From Kibdelosporangium sp. MJ126-NF4 (GTDB lineage: Bacteria > Actinomycetota > Actinomycetes > Mycobacteriales > Pseudonocardiaceae): a DNA stretch of 64,000 nucleotides. The position numbers and the translations under genes are program-made. The stretch is taken from positions 186,001 through 250,000 of the forward strand of contig NZ_CDME01000003.1 of assembly GCF_000826545.1 (NCBI RefSeq), in the 5' to 3' direction. Below, one piece after another: positions 52,053 through 60,897 of this stretch. Below the pieces are notes generated by a model. The model saw nothing but the letters and a program-made list of their open reading frames with translations, searched no databases and was not told the origin of the DNA. Within the stretch, counting starts at the first letter, position 1. Each line of letters opens with the position of its first letter.

Positions 52053-53501
52053 ATGGACAACTCGTTCCTTGCCCACAATCTCGCCCCGGTCCGCGAGGAG
52101 CGCACGGTCACCGAGCTGGCGGTCACGGGCACGATCCCGGATCACCTGGACGGCCGTTACGTGCGCAACGGCCCGAACCCGGCGGCGGACCTGGATCCCG
52201 AGCTCTACAACTGGTTCATGGGGGACGGGATGGTCCACGGCGTCCGGCTGCGCGACGGCCGGGCCGAGTGGTACCGCAACCGTTGGGTCCGTACCCCGAA
52301 TCTGCGGTCCGTGCTGGGCGAATCGGCTGTGGCCCATCGTCGGCACCAAGCGGGATTCGAGTTCCTCGGCGCCAACACCAACGTGATCGGGCACGCCGGT
52401 CGCACGCTCGCTCTGATCGAGGGCGGCTCCGCGGCCGTGGAACTCACCGACGAACTCGACACCGTCGGGCCCTGTGACTTCAACGGCACGCTGGCAGGCG
52501 GCTACACCGCGCACCCGATCCACGATCCCGCCACCGGTGACCTGCACGCGGTGTCGTACTCCATGGGACGCGGCAACACCGTGCAGTACTCCGTCATCGG
52601 CGCGGACGGCCGGGCGAAGCGCACAGTGGACATCCAGGTGGGCGGAAGTCCGATGATGCACGCGTTCTCGCTGACCGAGCAGCACGTTGTGTTCTACGAC
52701 CTGCCGGTTACCTTCTACGCCAAGGAAGCTGTCGAGATCTCCGTTCCCCGGCCGCTGCGAACGCCCGCGCGGCTGATCCTGTCCGCAGTCGTCGGCCGGT
52801 TCCGGATCCCGCACCCGATCCTGGCCAGGTTGGACCGCACCATGCGGCCCAACGCGCGCATGCCCTACCGCTGGGACCCGAACTACCCTGCCAGGATCGG
52901 CGTCATGCCCCGCGAGGGCGAGCACGTCCGCTGGCTGGAGGTGGACCCCTGCTACGTCTTCCACCCGCTCAACGCCTACGACGACGGCGACTCCATCGTG
53001 CTCGACATCGCCAGGATGCCCAGGACCATGGACAACGACCGCCATGGGCCGATCGAGGACAGCATGCCCGTGCTGTACCGCTGGACCGTGGACCTCAAGG
53101 CAGGCAAGGTCCGCGAGGAGTGCCTCGACGACCGGGGCCAGGAGTTCCCCCGGTTCGACGAACGGCTCACCGGCCGCAGGCACCGCTACGGCTACCTGAT
53201 CGGCGCGACCAACATCGACCGTCCCGTCGAGGCCCTCATCAAGCACGACTTCGCCGGAAACGGCAGCATCACCCGGGAGTTCGGGTCCGGTCGCAGCATC
53301 GGCGAGTTCTGCTTCGTCCCGGCCGACGGTGCCTCGGCCGAGGACGACGGCGTGCTGATGGGGTATGTCCACAACGAACTCCAGGACAGCAGCGACCTGG
53401 TGGTCCTCGACGCGGCCACGCTGGAGACGACGGCGACCGTCCATCTGCCCTGCCGGGTCCCCGTCGGCTTCCACGGAAACTGGCTCCCGGTAACCGCATG
53501 A
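52053..53501 (+). CDS. Carotenoid oxygenase family protein
   Basis: 482 residues from ATG 52053. Seven-bladed propeller dioxygenase (CCD/RPE65 family): P-D-H-L-D-G-R-Y-V-R-N-G-P-N-P near the start, F-M-G-D-G-M-V-H-G-V, and four iron-ligand His candidates in Y-T-A-H-P, M-M-H-A-F, V-F-H-P-L-N-A and the C-terminal V-P-V-G-F-H-G-N-W. Cleaves carotenoid or stilbene double bonds with O2. The substrate is unknown; no carotenoid synthesis genes are in the window except idi, two genes downstream. Confidence 0.93.
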   Translation: MDNSFLAHNLAPVREERTVTELAVTGTIPDHLDGRYVRNGPNPAADLDPELYNWFMGDGMVHGVRLRDGRAEWYRNRWVRTPNLRSVLGESAVAHRRHQAGFEFLGANTNVIGHAGRTLALIEGGSAAVELTDELDTVGPCDFNGTLAGGYTAHPIHDPATGDLHAVSYSMGRGNTVQYSVIGADGRAKRTVDIQVGGSPMMHAFSLTEQHVVFYDLPVTFYAKEAVEISVPRPLRTPARLILSAVVGRFRIPHPILARLDRTMRPNARMPYRWDPNYPARIGVMPREGEHVRWLEVDPCYVFHPLNAYDDGDSIVLDIARMPRTMDNDRHGPIEDSMPVLYRWTVDLKAGKVREECLDDRGQEFPRFDERLTGRRHRYGYLIGATNIDRPVEALIKHDFAGNGSITREFGSGRSIGEFCFVPADGASAEDDGVLMGYVHNELQDSSDLVVLDAATLETTATVHLPCRVPVGFHGNWLPVTA

Positions 53502-53550
53502 GGCGACGGCCGTAACCGGGTCGTGTTCTGCACCTGTCACGCTCTGCGCC

Positions 53551-54399
53551 ATGTGGCAACCACAGCGCCTTGTCGGCGCCATGCTCGCGTTGGTCTCGGC
53601 GGTCCTGCTGCTGGTCTCGCCGTTCCTCCCGCTGTTCAGCGGGTCTGTGAACGCCGGAACGCTGAAATTCACGATGACCATCGACGGGTGGGGTTTCGAC
53701 ACCGACGCGCCGATCCGGTTCGGTGCGGTCGCGGTCAACGCCTTCGGCCTCATCTTCGCCGCGGTGTTGTTGTTCGGTGCCGCCATTGTGAGCCTCGCCG
53801 GGGCACGGCGCAGGGCAGCGACACCGGCCACTCGTCGTCTGGCCACCTCGGTCACGGCCATCGCCGCGGCCTTCACGGTGGGCGTGGTCGCCATGGTCCT
53901 GCCGCAGCTCACCAACTGGGTCGACACCTTCGGACCGATCGGACTGGGAACCGCCGACGTCGAAACCACCATCGGGACCGGCTTCTGGCTGATGTCGGTC
54001 GGGACAGTTCTCGCACTGGTGGCCGCAGTGCTGACGGTGCGGCCGGTCCGTGACAGCGAACCGGCGACTCCGCCCTACGGCTTCCCGATGCCGGTCATGC
54101 CGCAGGGGCAGGCACAGCAGGGGCAGGCACAGTCACCGCAGTCGGCCGCCGAATCGGCATGGCAGTCGAGCGCCGAAGCGCCCCAACCGGCACAGCCCGC
54201 CGCTGCCCAGTCAGCGCAACCGGCTCCCGAAGCGGCGCAACCGAACCAGCCCGTCCCGGAGCAGGAGCAGCCCGTCGCCCAGCCGCCGTCCGAGCCTGCT
54301 TCCTCTGCCACGGAAGCGAACCAGCCGGGTGCGGACGCGCAGCCGACCGAACCGGTTCAGGAGGAGCAGTCGAAGCCTGAGGGTCAGTCGGGTAAATGA
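53551..54399 (+). CDS. Membrane protein with Pro/Gln/Ala-rich tail
   Basis: 282 residues, ATG 53551. Four membrane helices (about 8-30, 70-95, 108-130, 150-172) with an extracytoplasmic loop after helix 1. The last 100 residues are low-complexity Gln/Pro/Ala/Glu, tandem-like (Q-G-Q-A-Q repeats). No recognised family. Forty-nine bp after the oxygenase. Confidence 0.65.
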   Translation: MWQPQRLVGAMLALVSAVLLLVSPFLPLFSGSVNAGTLKFTMTIDGWGFDTDAPIRFGAVAVNAFGLIFAAVLLFGAAIVSLAGARRRAATPATRRLATSVTAIAAAFTVGVVAMVLPQLTNWVDTFGPIGLGTADVETTIGTGFWLMSVGTVLALVAAVLTVRPVRDSEPATPPYGFPMPVMPQGQAQQGQAQSPQSAAESAWQSSAEAPQPAQPAAAQSAQPAPEAAQPNQPVPEQEQPVAQPPSEPASSATEANQPGADAQPTEPVQEEQSKPEGQSGK

Positions 54400-54458
54400 T
54401 CACGTCGTGATGCCGGAACGGCACGCAACCGTTTGTGGCAAACGTTTGTCGTAACTGT

Positions 54459-54478
54459 GTCCACGGTGGACCGTGGAC
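54459..54478. promoter_or_regulatory. Palindromes before idi
   Basis: GTCCACGG-tgga-CCGTGGAC is a perfect 8-bp inverted repeat; CAAACGTTTG at 54439-54448 is a second palindrome just upstream. Both lie 90-130 bp before idi and could be operators. A TACTGT -10-like box at 54553-54558 precedes the idi ATG by 8 nt, giving a nearly leaderless transcript. Confidence 0.45.
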
Positions 54479-54566
54479 TGTCGCACGTGGTCGGCCGACA
54501 TTCACCGGGTAATGTCACATTACGAAAAGTGCCCACCGGGAATTCGACCAGATACTGTCTGTACAC

Positions 54567-55115
54567 ATGGAGCAGGTCGTCTTACTGGACGAGGCCGGGC
54601 AGGCCATCGGCACGGCGGACAAGGCAACAGTGCACCACGAGCAGACTCCGCTGCATCTGGCGTTCTCCTCGTACGTCTTCGACGAACGCAAACGTTTTCT
54701 GCTGACCCGCAGGGCGCTCGGCAAGCGCACATGGCCCGGAGTGTGGACCAACTCCTGCTGTGGGCACCCGGCGCCCGGCGAGCCGGTCGACGAGGCCGTC
54801 GTACGCAGGCTGAAAACCGAGTTGGGTCTCGATGTGGAGACGATCGCGCTCGTCCTGCCGAGGTTCCGCTACCGGGTGGCGATGCCCGACGGCATCGTCG
54901 AGAACGAGATGTGTCCCGTCTACCGGGTCACTGTCACCGGCGATCCGGCTCCCGATCCCAGTGAGGTCGACGACTTCGAATGGGTCCCGTGGCCGCCGAG
55001 CCGGGAGCTCTCTCCCTGGGCTGAACTGCAGTTGCCTCAACTCAAGGCCCTTGGTCCGGACCCGGCGCAGTGGCCCGTCGGCGACCCCGCCGATCTGCCA
55101 CCGGCCGCGCACTGA
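54567..55115 (+). CDS. idi: Isopentenyl-diphosphate delta-isomerase, type I
   Basis: 182 residues, ATG 54567. Nudix fold with L-H-L-A-F-S-S-Y-V-F, the catalytic Cys region W-T-N-S-C-C-G-H-P, and the catalytic Glu region E-N-E-M-C-P-V-Y. Interconverts IPP and DMAPP, supplying isoprenoid and carotenoid synthesis. Its presence near a carotenoid oxygenase suggests a small isoprenoid locus, although the two have separate promoters. Confidence 0.95.
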   Translation: MEQVVLLDEAGQAIGTADKATVHHEQTPLHLAFSSYVFDERKRFLLTRRALGKRTWPGVWTNSCCGHPAPGEPVDEAVVRRLKTELGLDVETIALVLPRFRYRVAMPDGIVENEMCPVYRVTVTGDPAPDPSEVDDFEWVPWPPSRELSPWAELQLPQLKALGPDPAQWPVGDPADLPPAAH

Positions 55116-55172
55116 TCTATGCGCCAGACGGGGGGTGCGGAGCCCCTATGTGAGGCTGTTAGAGTCGTGAAC

Positions 55173-55202
55173 ACGCTTCGGGACAAACGCGCCCCGAAGC
55201 GT
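55173..55202 (+). terminator. Hairpin between idi and secY
   Basis: ACGCTTCGGG pairs with CCCGAAGCGT around a 10-nt loop, 58 nt after the idi stop. May terminate idi or lie in the secY leader. Confidence 0.6.
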
Positions 55203-55284
55203 TCCTGGCTTGTGTTCCCGTCGGTGTAATCTCACCGGCCCATTCGTTCGCCGGCAGGACGCCGGTGACGCGAGGAGGTCTTGC

Positions 55285-56607
55285 GTGCTAGGCGCCTTCC
55301 GCTCGGCTCTCGCGACGCCGGATCTACGCAAGAAGATCCTGTTCGTACTCGGGATCATCGTGGTGTACCGGATCGGGGCGCTGCTGCCCTCTCCCGGTGT
55401 GTCCTACCCGAACGTGCAGAAATGCATCGCGACCGTGGAACAGGACGGCATCTACTCGCTGCTGAACCTGTTCAGCGGCGGTGCGTTGCTCCAGCTGTCC
55501 GTTTTCGCGCTCGGCATCATGCCGTACATCACCGCGAGCATCATCATCCAGTTGCTCACCGTGGTCATCCCGCGCTTCGAGCAGCTGAAGAAGGAAGGCC
55601 AGGCGGGTCAGGGCAAACTGACCCAGTACACGCGGTACCTGACGATCGCGCTGGCGATCCTGCAGGCCACCGGCATCGTGGCGCTGGCCGACCGCAAGCA
55701 GCTGTTCGGTGACTGCAAGGACCCGGCAACGGGCGCCCCGGTCGACATCATCCCGGGCGACGACGTCTGGACCCTGATCCTCATCGTCGTCACGATGACC
55801 GCGGGTACCGCCGTCATCATGTGGCTGGGCGAGCTGATCACCGAGCGTGGCATCGGCAACGGCATGTCGCTGCTGATGTTCGTCAACATCGCGGCCCGCA
55901 TCCCGTTCGAGGGCAAGATCATCTGGGAGAAGGGCCCGATCACCTTCACCGTGATCTGCCTGTTCGGTCTCGCCATCATCGCCAGCGTCGTGTTCATGGA
56001 ACAGGGCCAGCGCCGGATCCCGGTCCAGTACGCCAAGCGCATGATCGGCCGCCGGATGTACGGCGGCACCTCGACCTACCTGCCGCTGAAGGTCAACCAG
56101 GCCGGTGTCATCCCGGTGATCTTCGCGTCCTCGCTGCTCTACCTTCCCGACCTGATCTCCCGCCTGATCGGCGGATCGCAGGACTCCGGCTGGCAGCGCT
56201 GGATCCAGCAGAACCTCGTGCAGCAGAACAGCTGGGTGCACATCCTCGTGTACTTCGCGCTGATCATCTTCTTCACGTACTTCTACATCACGATCACGTT
56301 CAACGTGAACGAACGCGCTGAGGAGATGCGGAAGTTCGGTGGCTTCATCCCCGGCATCCGCCCCGGACGTCCCACCTCGGAATACCTGAGTTACGTGCTG
56401 AGCCGCATCACCCTGCCCGGCTCGATCTACCTTGGCATCATCGCGATCCTGCCGAACTTCTTCCTTTCGGTGACCGGATCGGGGAACAACCAGAACTTCC
56501 CCTTCGGTGGTACCGCGGTTCTGATCATGGTCGGCGTCGGCCTCGACACCGTGAAACAAATCGAGAGCCAGCTGATGCAACGTAACTACGAAGGGTTCCT
56601 CAGGTGA
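55285..56607 (+). CDS. secY: Protein translocase subunit SecY
   Basis: 440 residues from GTG 55285, with GAGGAGGT 5 nt upstream. Ten membrane helices; L-G-I-M-P-Y-I-T-A-S-I-I-I-Q-L (TM2, plug-adjacent), G-T-S-T-Y-L-P-L-K-V-N-Q-A-G-V-I-P-V-I-F-A-S and the cytosolic C-loop N-V-x-E-R-A-E-E-M-R-K-F-G-G-F-I-P-G-I-R-P-G. Core of the Sec channel. GTGA overlap with adk. Confidence 0.98.
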   Translation: MLGAFRSALATPDLRKKILFVLGIIVVYRIGALLPSPGVSYPNVQKCIATVEQDGIYSLLNLFSGGALLQLSVFALGIMPYITASIIIQLLTVVIPRFEQLKKEGQAGQGKLTQYTRYLTIALAILQATGIVALADRKQLFGDCKDPATGAPVDIIPGDDVWTLILIVVTMTAGTAVIMWLGELITERGIGNGMSLLMFVNIAARIPFEGKIIWEKGPITFTVICLFGLAIIASVVFMEQGQRRIPVQYAKRMIGRRMYGGTSTYLPLKVNQAGVIPVIFASSLLYLPDLISRLIGGSQDSGWQRWIQQNLVQQNSWVHILVYFALIIFFTYFYITITFNVNERAEEMRKFGGFIPGIRPGRPTSEYLSYVLSRITLPGSIYLGIIAILPNFFLSVTGSGNNQNFPFGGTAVLIMVGVGLDTVKQIESQLMQRNYEGFLR

Positions 56608-57152
56608 CACGACTCGTCTTGGTCGGCCCGCCTGGCGCGGGCAAGGGCACGCAGGCCGGGACGCTCAGCGAGAAGCTCGGCGTGCCCCACATCTCCACCG
56701 GTGACCTGTTCCGGGCCCACATCGGGAACGGAACAGAACTCGGCCGCAGCGTCCAGGCCTTCCTCGACGAGGGCAAGCTGGTGCCGGACGAGGTCACCAA
56801 CGAGATGGTCCGCGAACGGCTGGCCGACTCGGACACGCAGGCAGGCTTCATCCTCGACGGGTTCCCGCGCAACATCGCGCAGGCCGAGGTGCTCGCCGAG
56901 ATCCTCACCGAGTCGGGCCACAAGCTGGACGCAGTCGTGCAGTTCCAGATCGACGAGGACGTCGTGGTGGCCCGGCTGCTCGGCCGGGGCCGCACGGACG
57001 ACAACGAGGAAGTCATCCGGCACCGCCAGCACGTCTACCGCTCGGAGACCGAGCCGCTGCTGAACTTCTACCGCGACATCGTGGTGGCGGTCGACGCCGT
57101 CGGCGAGGTCGACGAGGTCACTGGACGCGTGCTCAACGCGCTGGACAAGTGA
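56604..57152 (+). CDS. adk: Adenylate kinase
   Basis: 182 residues from GTG 56604. P-loop GPPGAGKGTQ at 8-17, NMP-binding I-S-T-G-D-L-F-R-A, D-G-F-P-R-N. A short G-R-G-R-T-D-D-N-E-E-V-I-R-H-R replaces the long LID, so it is the short form usual in actinobacteria. Keeps ATP + AMP and 2 ADP in balance. GTGA overlap with map. Confidence 0.97.
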   Translation: MTRLVLVGPPGAGKGTQAGTLSEKLGVPHISTGDLFRAHIGNGTELGRSVQAFLDEGKLVPDEVTNEMVRERLADSDTQAGFILDGFPRNIAQAEVLAEILTESGHKLDAVVQFQIDEDVVVARLLGRGRTDDNEEVIRHRQHVYRSETEPLLNFYRDIVVAVDAVGEVDEVTGRVLNALDK

Positions 57153-57964
57153 GCAGGGGTGGACTGCTCGGCATGCTGCGCGGGCGCCAGTCGATGATCG
57201 AGATCAAGTCCCGCGGCGAGCTCGAGGCCATGCGGGCCGCGGGCATCGTCGTCGCCCGTGCGCTCGACCTGCTGACCAAGGCCGTGCGGCCGGGCGTGAG
57301 CACAGGTGAGCTCGACGAGCTGGCCGAGCAGACGATCAGGGACGCGGGCGCGGTGCCGTCCTTCAAGGGCTACCACGACTTCCCCGCGTCGATCTGCGCG
57401 TCGGTGAACGAGCAGGTCGTCCACGGCATCCCGGCGAAGTCGCAGGTGCTGGCCGAGGGTGACCTGATCTCGATCGACTGCGGCGCGATCCTCGAAGGCT
57501 GGCACGGCGACGCGGCAGTGACCGTGGCCGCCGGAGAGATACGCCCCGAGGACGCCAAGCTGTCCGAGGCAACCCGCACATCCCTGTACGCCGGTGTGGA
57601 AGCCCTCGTCGTGGGCGCACGCCTCTCGGACGTCTCGCACGCCATCGAGAAGTCGATCCTGCGCACAGCGAAGGAACACGGCGTCGACTACGGCATCATC
57701 CGCGACTACGGCGGCCACGGCATCGGTACGGAGATGCACATGGAGCCGTACCTGTCGAACTACGGCAAGCCCGGCAAAGGCCCCCGCCTGGTGGCGGGCA
57801 TGGCCATCGCCGTCGAGCCGATGCTGACCCTCGGCGACCACCACACCGACGAACTCGACGACGACTGGACCGTGGTGACCGTCGACGGCTCCCGCGCCGC
57901 CCACTGGGAACACAGCATCGCCATCACCGACGACGGCCCTTGGATCCTCACGGCCCCCGAATAA
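57149..57964 (+). CDS. map: Methionine aminopeptidase, type I
   Basis: 271 residues from GTG 57149; ATG 57173 or 57194 would give a start closer to M-I-E-I-K-S-R-G-E-L-E-A-M. Metal ligands: D in S-I-D-C-G-A, D in H-G-D-A-A-V-T-V, H in G-H-G-I-G-T, E in A-V-E-P-M-L-T and E in W-E-H-S-I-A-I. Substrate His in Y-H-D-F-P-A-S. Removes the N-terminal Met. Last gene of secY-adk-map; family-A repeat follows. Confidence 0.95.
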   Translation: MSRGGLLGMLRGRQSMIEIKSRGELEAMRAAGIVVARALDLLTKAVRPGVSTGELDELAEQTIRDAGAVPSFKGYHDFPASICASVNEQVVHGIPAKSQVLAEGDLISIDCGAILEGWHGDAAVTVAAGEIRPEDAKLSEATRTSLYAGVEALVVGARLSDVSHAIEKSILRTAKEHGVDYGIIRDYGGHGIGTEMHMEPYLSNYGKPGKGPRLVAGMAIAVEPMLTLGDHHTDELDDDWTVVTVDGSRAAHWEHSIAITDDGPWILTAPE

Positions 57965-57967
57965 CCG

Positions 57968-58092
57968 GCGTGTCTACCATTCCAGCACGGCGTGTCCACC
58001 ATTCGAGCACCCTGAAATTCCCCTCAGCGGTTTCCGAGGGGAATTTCGGCGTGCCGGAGAGTGCGACACACCGTGCCGGAAGGGTGGACACG
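57968..58092. repeat. Compound inverted repeat, family A, copy 2
   Basis: Two tandem 22-bp units near CGTGTCCACCNTTCCNGCAC, an inner AAATTCCCCTC / GAGGGGAATTT stem, then two inverted units. Begins 4 bp after the map stop. Same architecture as 3613-3761 but about 54 kb away and with a different inner stem. Confidence 0.85.
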
Positions 58093-58162
58093 GGGAGGTA
58101 GGGCCAGCCCCACCAAAAGCGTAGGGATTACGCCATCCACCTGCGTGTCCGAGGCGGGGACG

Positions 58163-58594
58163 ATGGTGCAGGTGACCGACGACTTCGCTCCCGACCTGAT
58201 CCGCGTCACCGACTACGACCGCAAGGGCACCGAGGCGCGGCTGCGGCTGGCGCACACCGACGGCAGCCTGACCCTGGACGAGCTGGACCAACGTCTGGCG
58301 AATCTTTGGTTGACCAGGACTCGACGGGACCTTGCCGACCTGGTCAGGGACCTGCCCGCACCTCTGCCACCGGCACCGCCCGCGCCGCCGCCCAAGCGGG
58401 ATCCCGCCCGCGTCACGATGGCGGTCCTGACCGCGATCTGGCTGTCAATCAGCGCCATCAACCTGGTGATTTGGCTCGTGGTCTCGGTCACCACCTTCGA
58501 GCTGGTCTACCCGTGGTTCATCTGGCCGCTGCTGCCGCCGGGTGCAGTTCTCGGCGTACTCTGGTGGCTCGGTGTAGGGCGTACCCGCAGCTGA
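58163..58594 (+). CDS. DUF1707 (SHOCT-like) membrane protein
   Basis: 143 residues from ATG 58163, with GAGGCGGGG upstream. N-terminal DUF1707 motif: I-R-V-T-D-Y-D-R-K-G-T-E-A-R-L-R-L-A-H-T-D-G-S-L-T-L-D-E-L-D-Q-R-L and L-T-R-T-R-R-D-L-A-D-L-V-R-D-L-P over residues 12-71. Pro-rich linker, then two membrane helices. Common in actinobacteria, unknown role. Confidence 0.85.
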   Translation: MVQVTDDFAPDLIRVTDYDRKGTEARLRLAHTDGSLTLDELDQRLANLWLTRTRRDLADLVRDLPAPLPPAPPAPPPKRDPARVTMAVLTAIWLSISAINLVIWLVVSVTTFELVYPWFIWPLLPPGAVLGVLWWLGVGRTRS

Positions 58595-58604
58595 GACCCC
58601 CGAT

Positions 58605-58633
58605 TTGGGGAGCGCTGACCGGGTGCGTACACT
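58605..58633 (+). promoter_or_regulatory. Predicted infA promoter
   Basis: TTGGGG (58605-58610) and TACACT (58628-58633), 17-nt spacer, leader about 116 nt. Confidence 0.55.
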
Positions 58634-58755
58634 GGATTGGTGGCGCGCACGTAGCGCCGGTCTCGTTGTGCGGTTTTTTCACTTGAAGACCCTCGCGTGT
58701 CCGGTCTCGGCGTGCCCGAGTACGAAGTAAGTCACCGTCACGAAACGCGGAGGAC

Positions 58756-58977
58756 ATGGGCAAGAAGGACGGGGCCATCGAAGTCGAGGGTCGCGTGGTC
58801 GAACCCCTCCCCAACGCGATGTTCCGCGTTGAGCTGGAGAACGGTCACAAGGTTCTCGCACACATCAGTGGCAAGATGCGGCAGCACTACATCCGTATCC
58901 TGCCTGAGGACCGGGTCGTCGTGGAGCTTTCGCCGTATGACCTGACCCGTGGGCGCATCGTCTACCGCTACAAGTAG
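58756..58977 (+). CDS. infA: Translation initiation factor IF-1
   Basis: 73 residues, ATG 58756, CGGAGGA upstream. OB-fold: [26 protein letters not shown] and [13 protein letters not shown]. First gene of the alpha operon. Confidence 0.98.
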   Translation: MGKKDGAIEVEGRVVEPLPNAMFRVELENGHKVLAHISGKMRQHYIRILPEDRVVVELSPYDLTRGRIVYRYK

Positions 58978-59012
58978 TGACCTTTACCAGGCTTGAACAG
59001 GAGAGCTGAGGC

Positions 59013-59126
59013 GTGAAGGTCCAGCCGAGCGTCAAGAAGATCTGCGACAAGTGCAAGGTGATCCGCCGGCACGGTCGCGTCATGGTGATCTGCGAAAACT
59101 TGCGTCACAAGCAGCGCCAGGGCTAA
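59013..59126 (+). CDS. rpmJ: 50S ribosomal protein L36, zinc-binding form
   Basis: 37 residues from GTG 59013. [10 protein letters not shown]11-D-K-C14 and C27-E-N-L-R-H32 give the C-C-C-H zinc site. Smallest ribosomal protein of the large subunit. 35 nt after infA. Confidence 0.97.
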   Translation: MKVQPSVKKICDKCKVIRRHGRVMVICENLRHKQRQG

Positions 59127-59146
59127 CAGCGACAAGAGGACCTCCC

Positions 59147-59257
59147 ATGACCTGCCGGATCACACGGATCCGGCGTACCCCCGGACTTCAGGCCGGGGCC
59201 CGGGCTTACCGAGTCAACCCGGGGCGGTCAGGGAGCAGACCTGGAGTAATTCACTAA
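59147..59257 (+). CDS. Small basic ORF or structured leader before rpsM
   Basis: A 36-codon ORF (ATG 59147, AGAGGA 8 nt upstream) ends 15 nt before rpsM and encodes a very basic peptide (M-T-C-R-I-T-R-I-R-R). The same stretch folds into two hairpins, at 59155-59173 (CCGGATC/GATCCGG) and 59179-59198 (CCCCGG/CCGGGG). It may be an mRNA leader rather than a gene; in E. coli S4 binds a structured leader at this point. Confidence 0.35.
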   Translation: MTCRITRIRRTPGLQAGARAYRVNPGRSGSRPGVIH

Positions 59258-59272
59258 GGAGAAAGCGCCGAA

Positions 59273-59653
59273 ATGGCACGACTCATGGGCGTCGACCTCC
59301 CCCGCGACAAGCGGTTGGAGATCGCGCTTACCTACATCTTTGGCATCGGGCGTACCCGCTCCCAGGAGCTGCTGAACGCGACCGAGTTGTCTCCCGACCT
59401 GCGCGTGAAGGACCTGTCCGACGAGGACGTCCTGAAGCTCAGGGACTACATCGAGACGAACTTCAAGGTCGAGGGTGACCTCCGCCGTGAGGTCCAGGCC
59501 GACATTCGCCGGAAGATGGAGATCGGCTGCTACGAGGGCCTGCGCTGGCGCCGTGGTCTGCCAGTCCGCGGTCAGCGGACCAAGACCAACGCGCGTACTC
59601 GCAAGGGTCCGAAGAAGACGGTCGCCGGCAAGAAGAAGGCCGGAAAGAAGTGA
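59273..59653 (+). CDS. rpsM: 30S ribosomal protein S13
   Basis: 126 residues, ATG 59273, with AAGGAG 11 nt upstream. [21 protein letters not shown] (H2TH-like) and the C-terminal [14 protein letters not shown]. Head of the small subunit. Confidence 0.98.
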   Translation: MARLMGVDLPRDKRLEIALTYIFGIGRTRSQELLNATELSPDLRVKDLSDEDVLKLRDYIETNFKVEGDLRREVQADIRRKMEIGCYEGLRWRRGLPVRGQRTKTNARTRKGPKKTVAGKKKAGKK

Positions 59654-59835
59654 GCCAGTACTGCGGTCGGACGCTCAAGCTCGTCACGCAGTCGCGGCGG
59701 GGCCGGTCCATGCGGGCCACCCTCGTCGCTCCGCAGAACGCCCGCCCAGAGGCACTGCGGGACCTGTACCTCGACGCCGGTACTCGTATCCGGCGCGGGA
59801 ACGCGGCTCCTTCACCCACTCGCGCTTCCAAGTAG
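59650..59835 (+). CDS. Small basic ORF between rpsM and rpsK
   Basis: 61 codons from GTG 59650 (GTGA overlap with rpsM) to TAG 15 nt before rpsK. About 80 percent of third positions are G or C, as in the neighbouring genes. The peptide is strongly basic (Arg-rich, S-R-R-G-R-S, T-R-I-R-R-G-N). The ORF fills almost exactly a gap that is only a few bases wide in the mycobacterial operon. No known family. Confidence 0.45.
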   Translation: MSQYCGRTLKLVTQSRRGRSMRATLVAPQNARPEALRDLYLDAGTRIRRGNAAPSPTRASK

Positions 59836-59850
59836 GAGAAACCCGAAGCA

Positions 59851-60258
59851 ATGCCACCCAAGTCTCGTACTGGTGCCGGGGTCAAGAAGGTCCGGCGCAA
59901 GGAAAAGAAGAACATCTCCCACGGACATGCTCACATCAAGAGCACGTTCAACAACACGATCGTCTCGATCACCGACCCGCAGGGCAACGTGATCGCCTGG
60001 GCGTCCAGCGGCCACGTGGGCTTCAAGGGCTCGCGCAAGTCGACGCCGTTCGCCGCCCAGATGGCCGCGGAGAACGCCGCTCGCAAGGCCGCCGAACACG
60101 GCATGAAGAAGGTCGACGTGTTCGTCAAGGGCCCGGGTTCCGGTCGTGAGACCGCGATCCGTTCACTGCAGGCAGCCGGCCTCGAGGTCGGCACGATCCA
60201 GGACGTGACCCCGCAGCCCCACAACGGCTGCCGCCCGCCCAAGCGGCGCCGGGTCTGA
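59851..60258 (+). CDS. rpsK: 30S ribosomal protein S11
   Basis: 135 residues, ATG 59851. [33 protein letters not shown] and the C-terminal [13 protein letters not shown]. Platform protein. Confidence 0.98.
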   Translation: MPPKSRTGAGVKKVRRKEKKNISHGHAHIKSTFNNTIVSITDPQGNVIAWASSGHVGFKGSRKSTPFAAQMAAENAARKAAEHGMKKVDVFVKGPGSGRETAIRSLQAAGLEVGTIQDVTPQPHNGCRPPKRRRV

Positions 60259-60281
60259 GGCACGGGGAGGAGTAAGAACAC

Positions 60282-60887
60282 ATGGCTCGTTACACGGGAC
60301 CCGCGACGCGCAAGTCGCGGCGGCTCAAGGTTGACCTCGTCGGTGGCGACAAGGCGTTCGAGCGTCGCCCCTACCCGCCCGGCCAGCACGGCCGCGGTCG
60401 GATCAAGGAGAGCGAGTACCTGCTCCAGCTGCAGGAGAAGCAGAAGGCCCGCTTCACCTACGGCGTGCTCGAGCGTCAGTTCCGCAAGTACTACGAAGAG
60501 GCTGTCCGCCAGCAGGGCAAGACCGGTGAGGTCCTGCTCCAGCTGCTGGAGTCGCGTTTGGACAACGTGGTGTACCGCGCGGGTCTCGCGCGCACCCGTC
60601 GCCAGGCGCGTCAGCTGGTCAGCCACGGTCACTTCATCGTCAACGGCGTGAAGGTGAACGTGCCCAGCTACCAGGTCACCAAGTTCGACATCATCGACGT
60701 GAAGCCGAAGTCGGTTCCGACGCTGCCGTTCGAGGTCGCCAAGGCGACCATGGGCGACCGTCCGATCCCGGCGTGGCTGCAGGTCGTTCCGTCGAACCTG
60801 CGGATCCTGGTGCACCAGCGGCCGGAGCGGGCGCAGATCGACGTGCCCGTCCAGGAACAGCTGATCGTCGAGTTCTACTCGAAGTAA
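60282..60887 (+). CDS. rpsD: 30S ribosomal protein S4
   Basis: 201 residues, ATG 60282. The N-terminus lacks the zinc cysteines (C-minus form). S4 RNA-binding domain R-L-D-N-V-V-Y-R-A-G-L-A-R-T-R-R-Q-A-R-Q-L-V-S-H-G-H-F. Primary assembly protein, probable autoregulator of the alpha operon. Confidence 0.98.
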   Translation: MARYTGPATRKSRRLKVDLVGGDKAFERRPYPPGQHGRGRIKESEYLLQLQEKQKARFTYGVLERQFRKYYEEAVRQQGKTGEVLLQLLESRLDNVVYRAGLARTRRQARQLVSHGHFIVNGVKVNVPSYQVTKFDIIDVKPKSVPTLPFEVAKATMGDRPIPAWLQVVPSNLRILVHQRPERAQIDVPVQEQLIVEFYSK

Positions 60888-60897
60888 GACTTGATGC

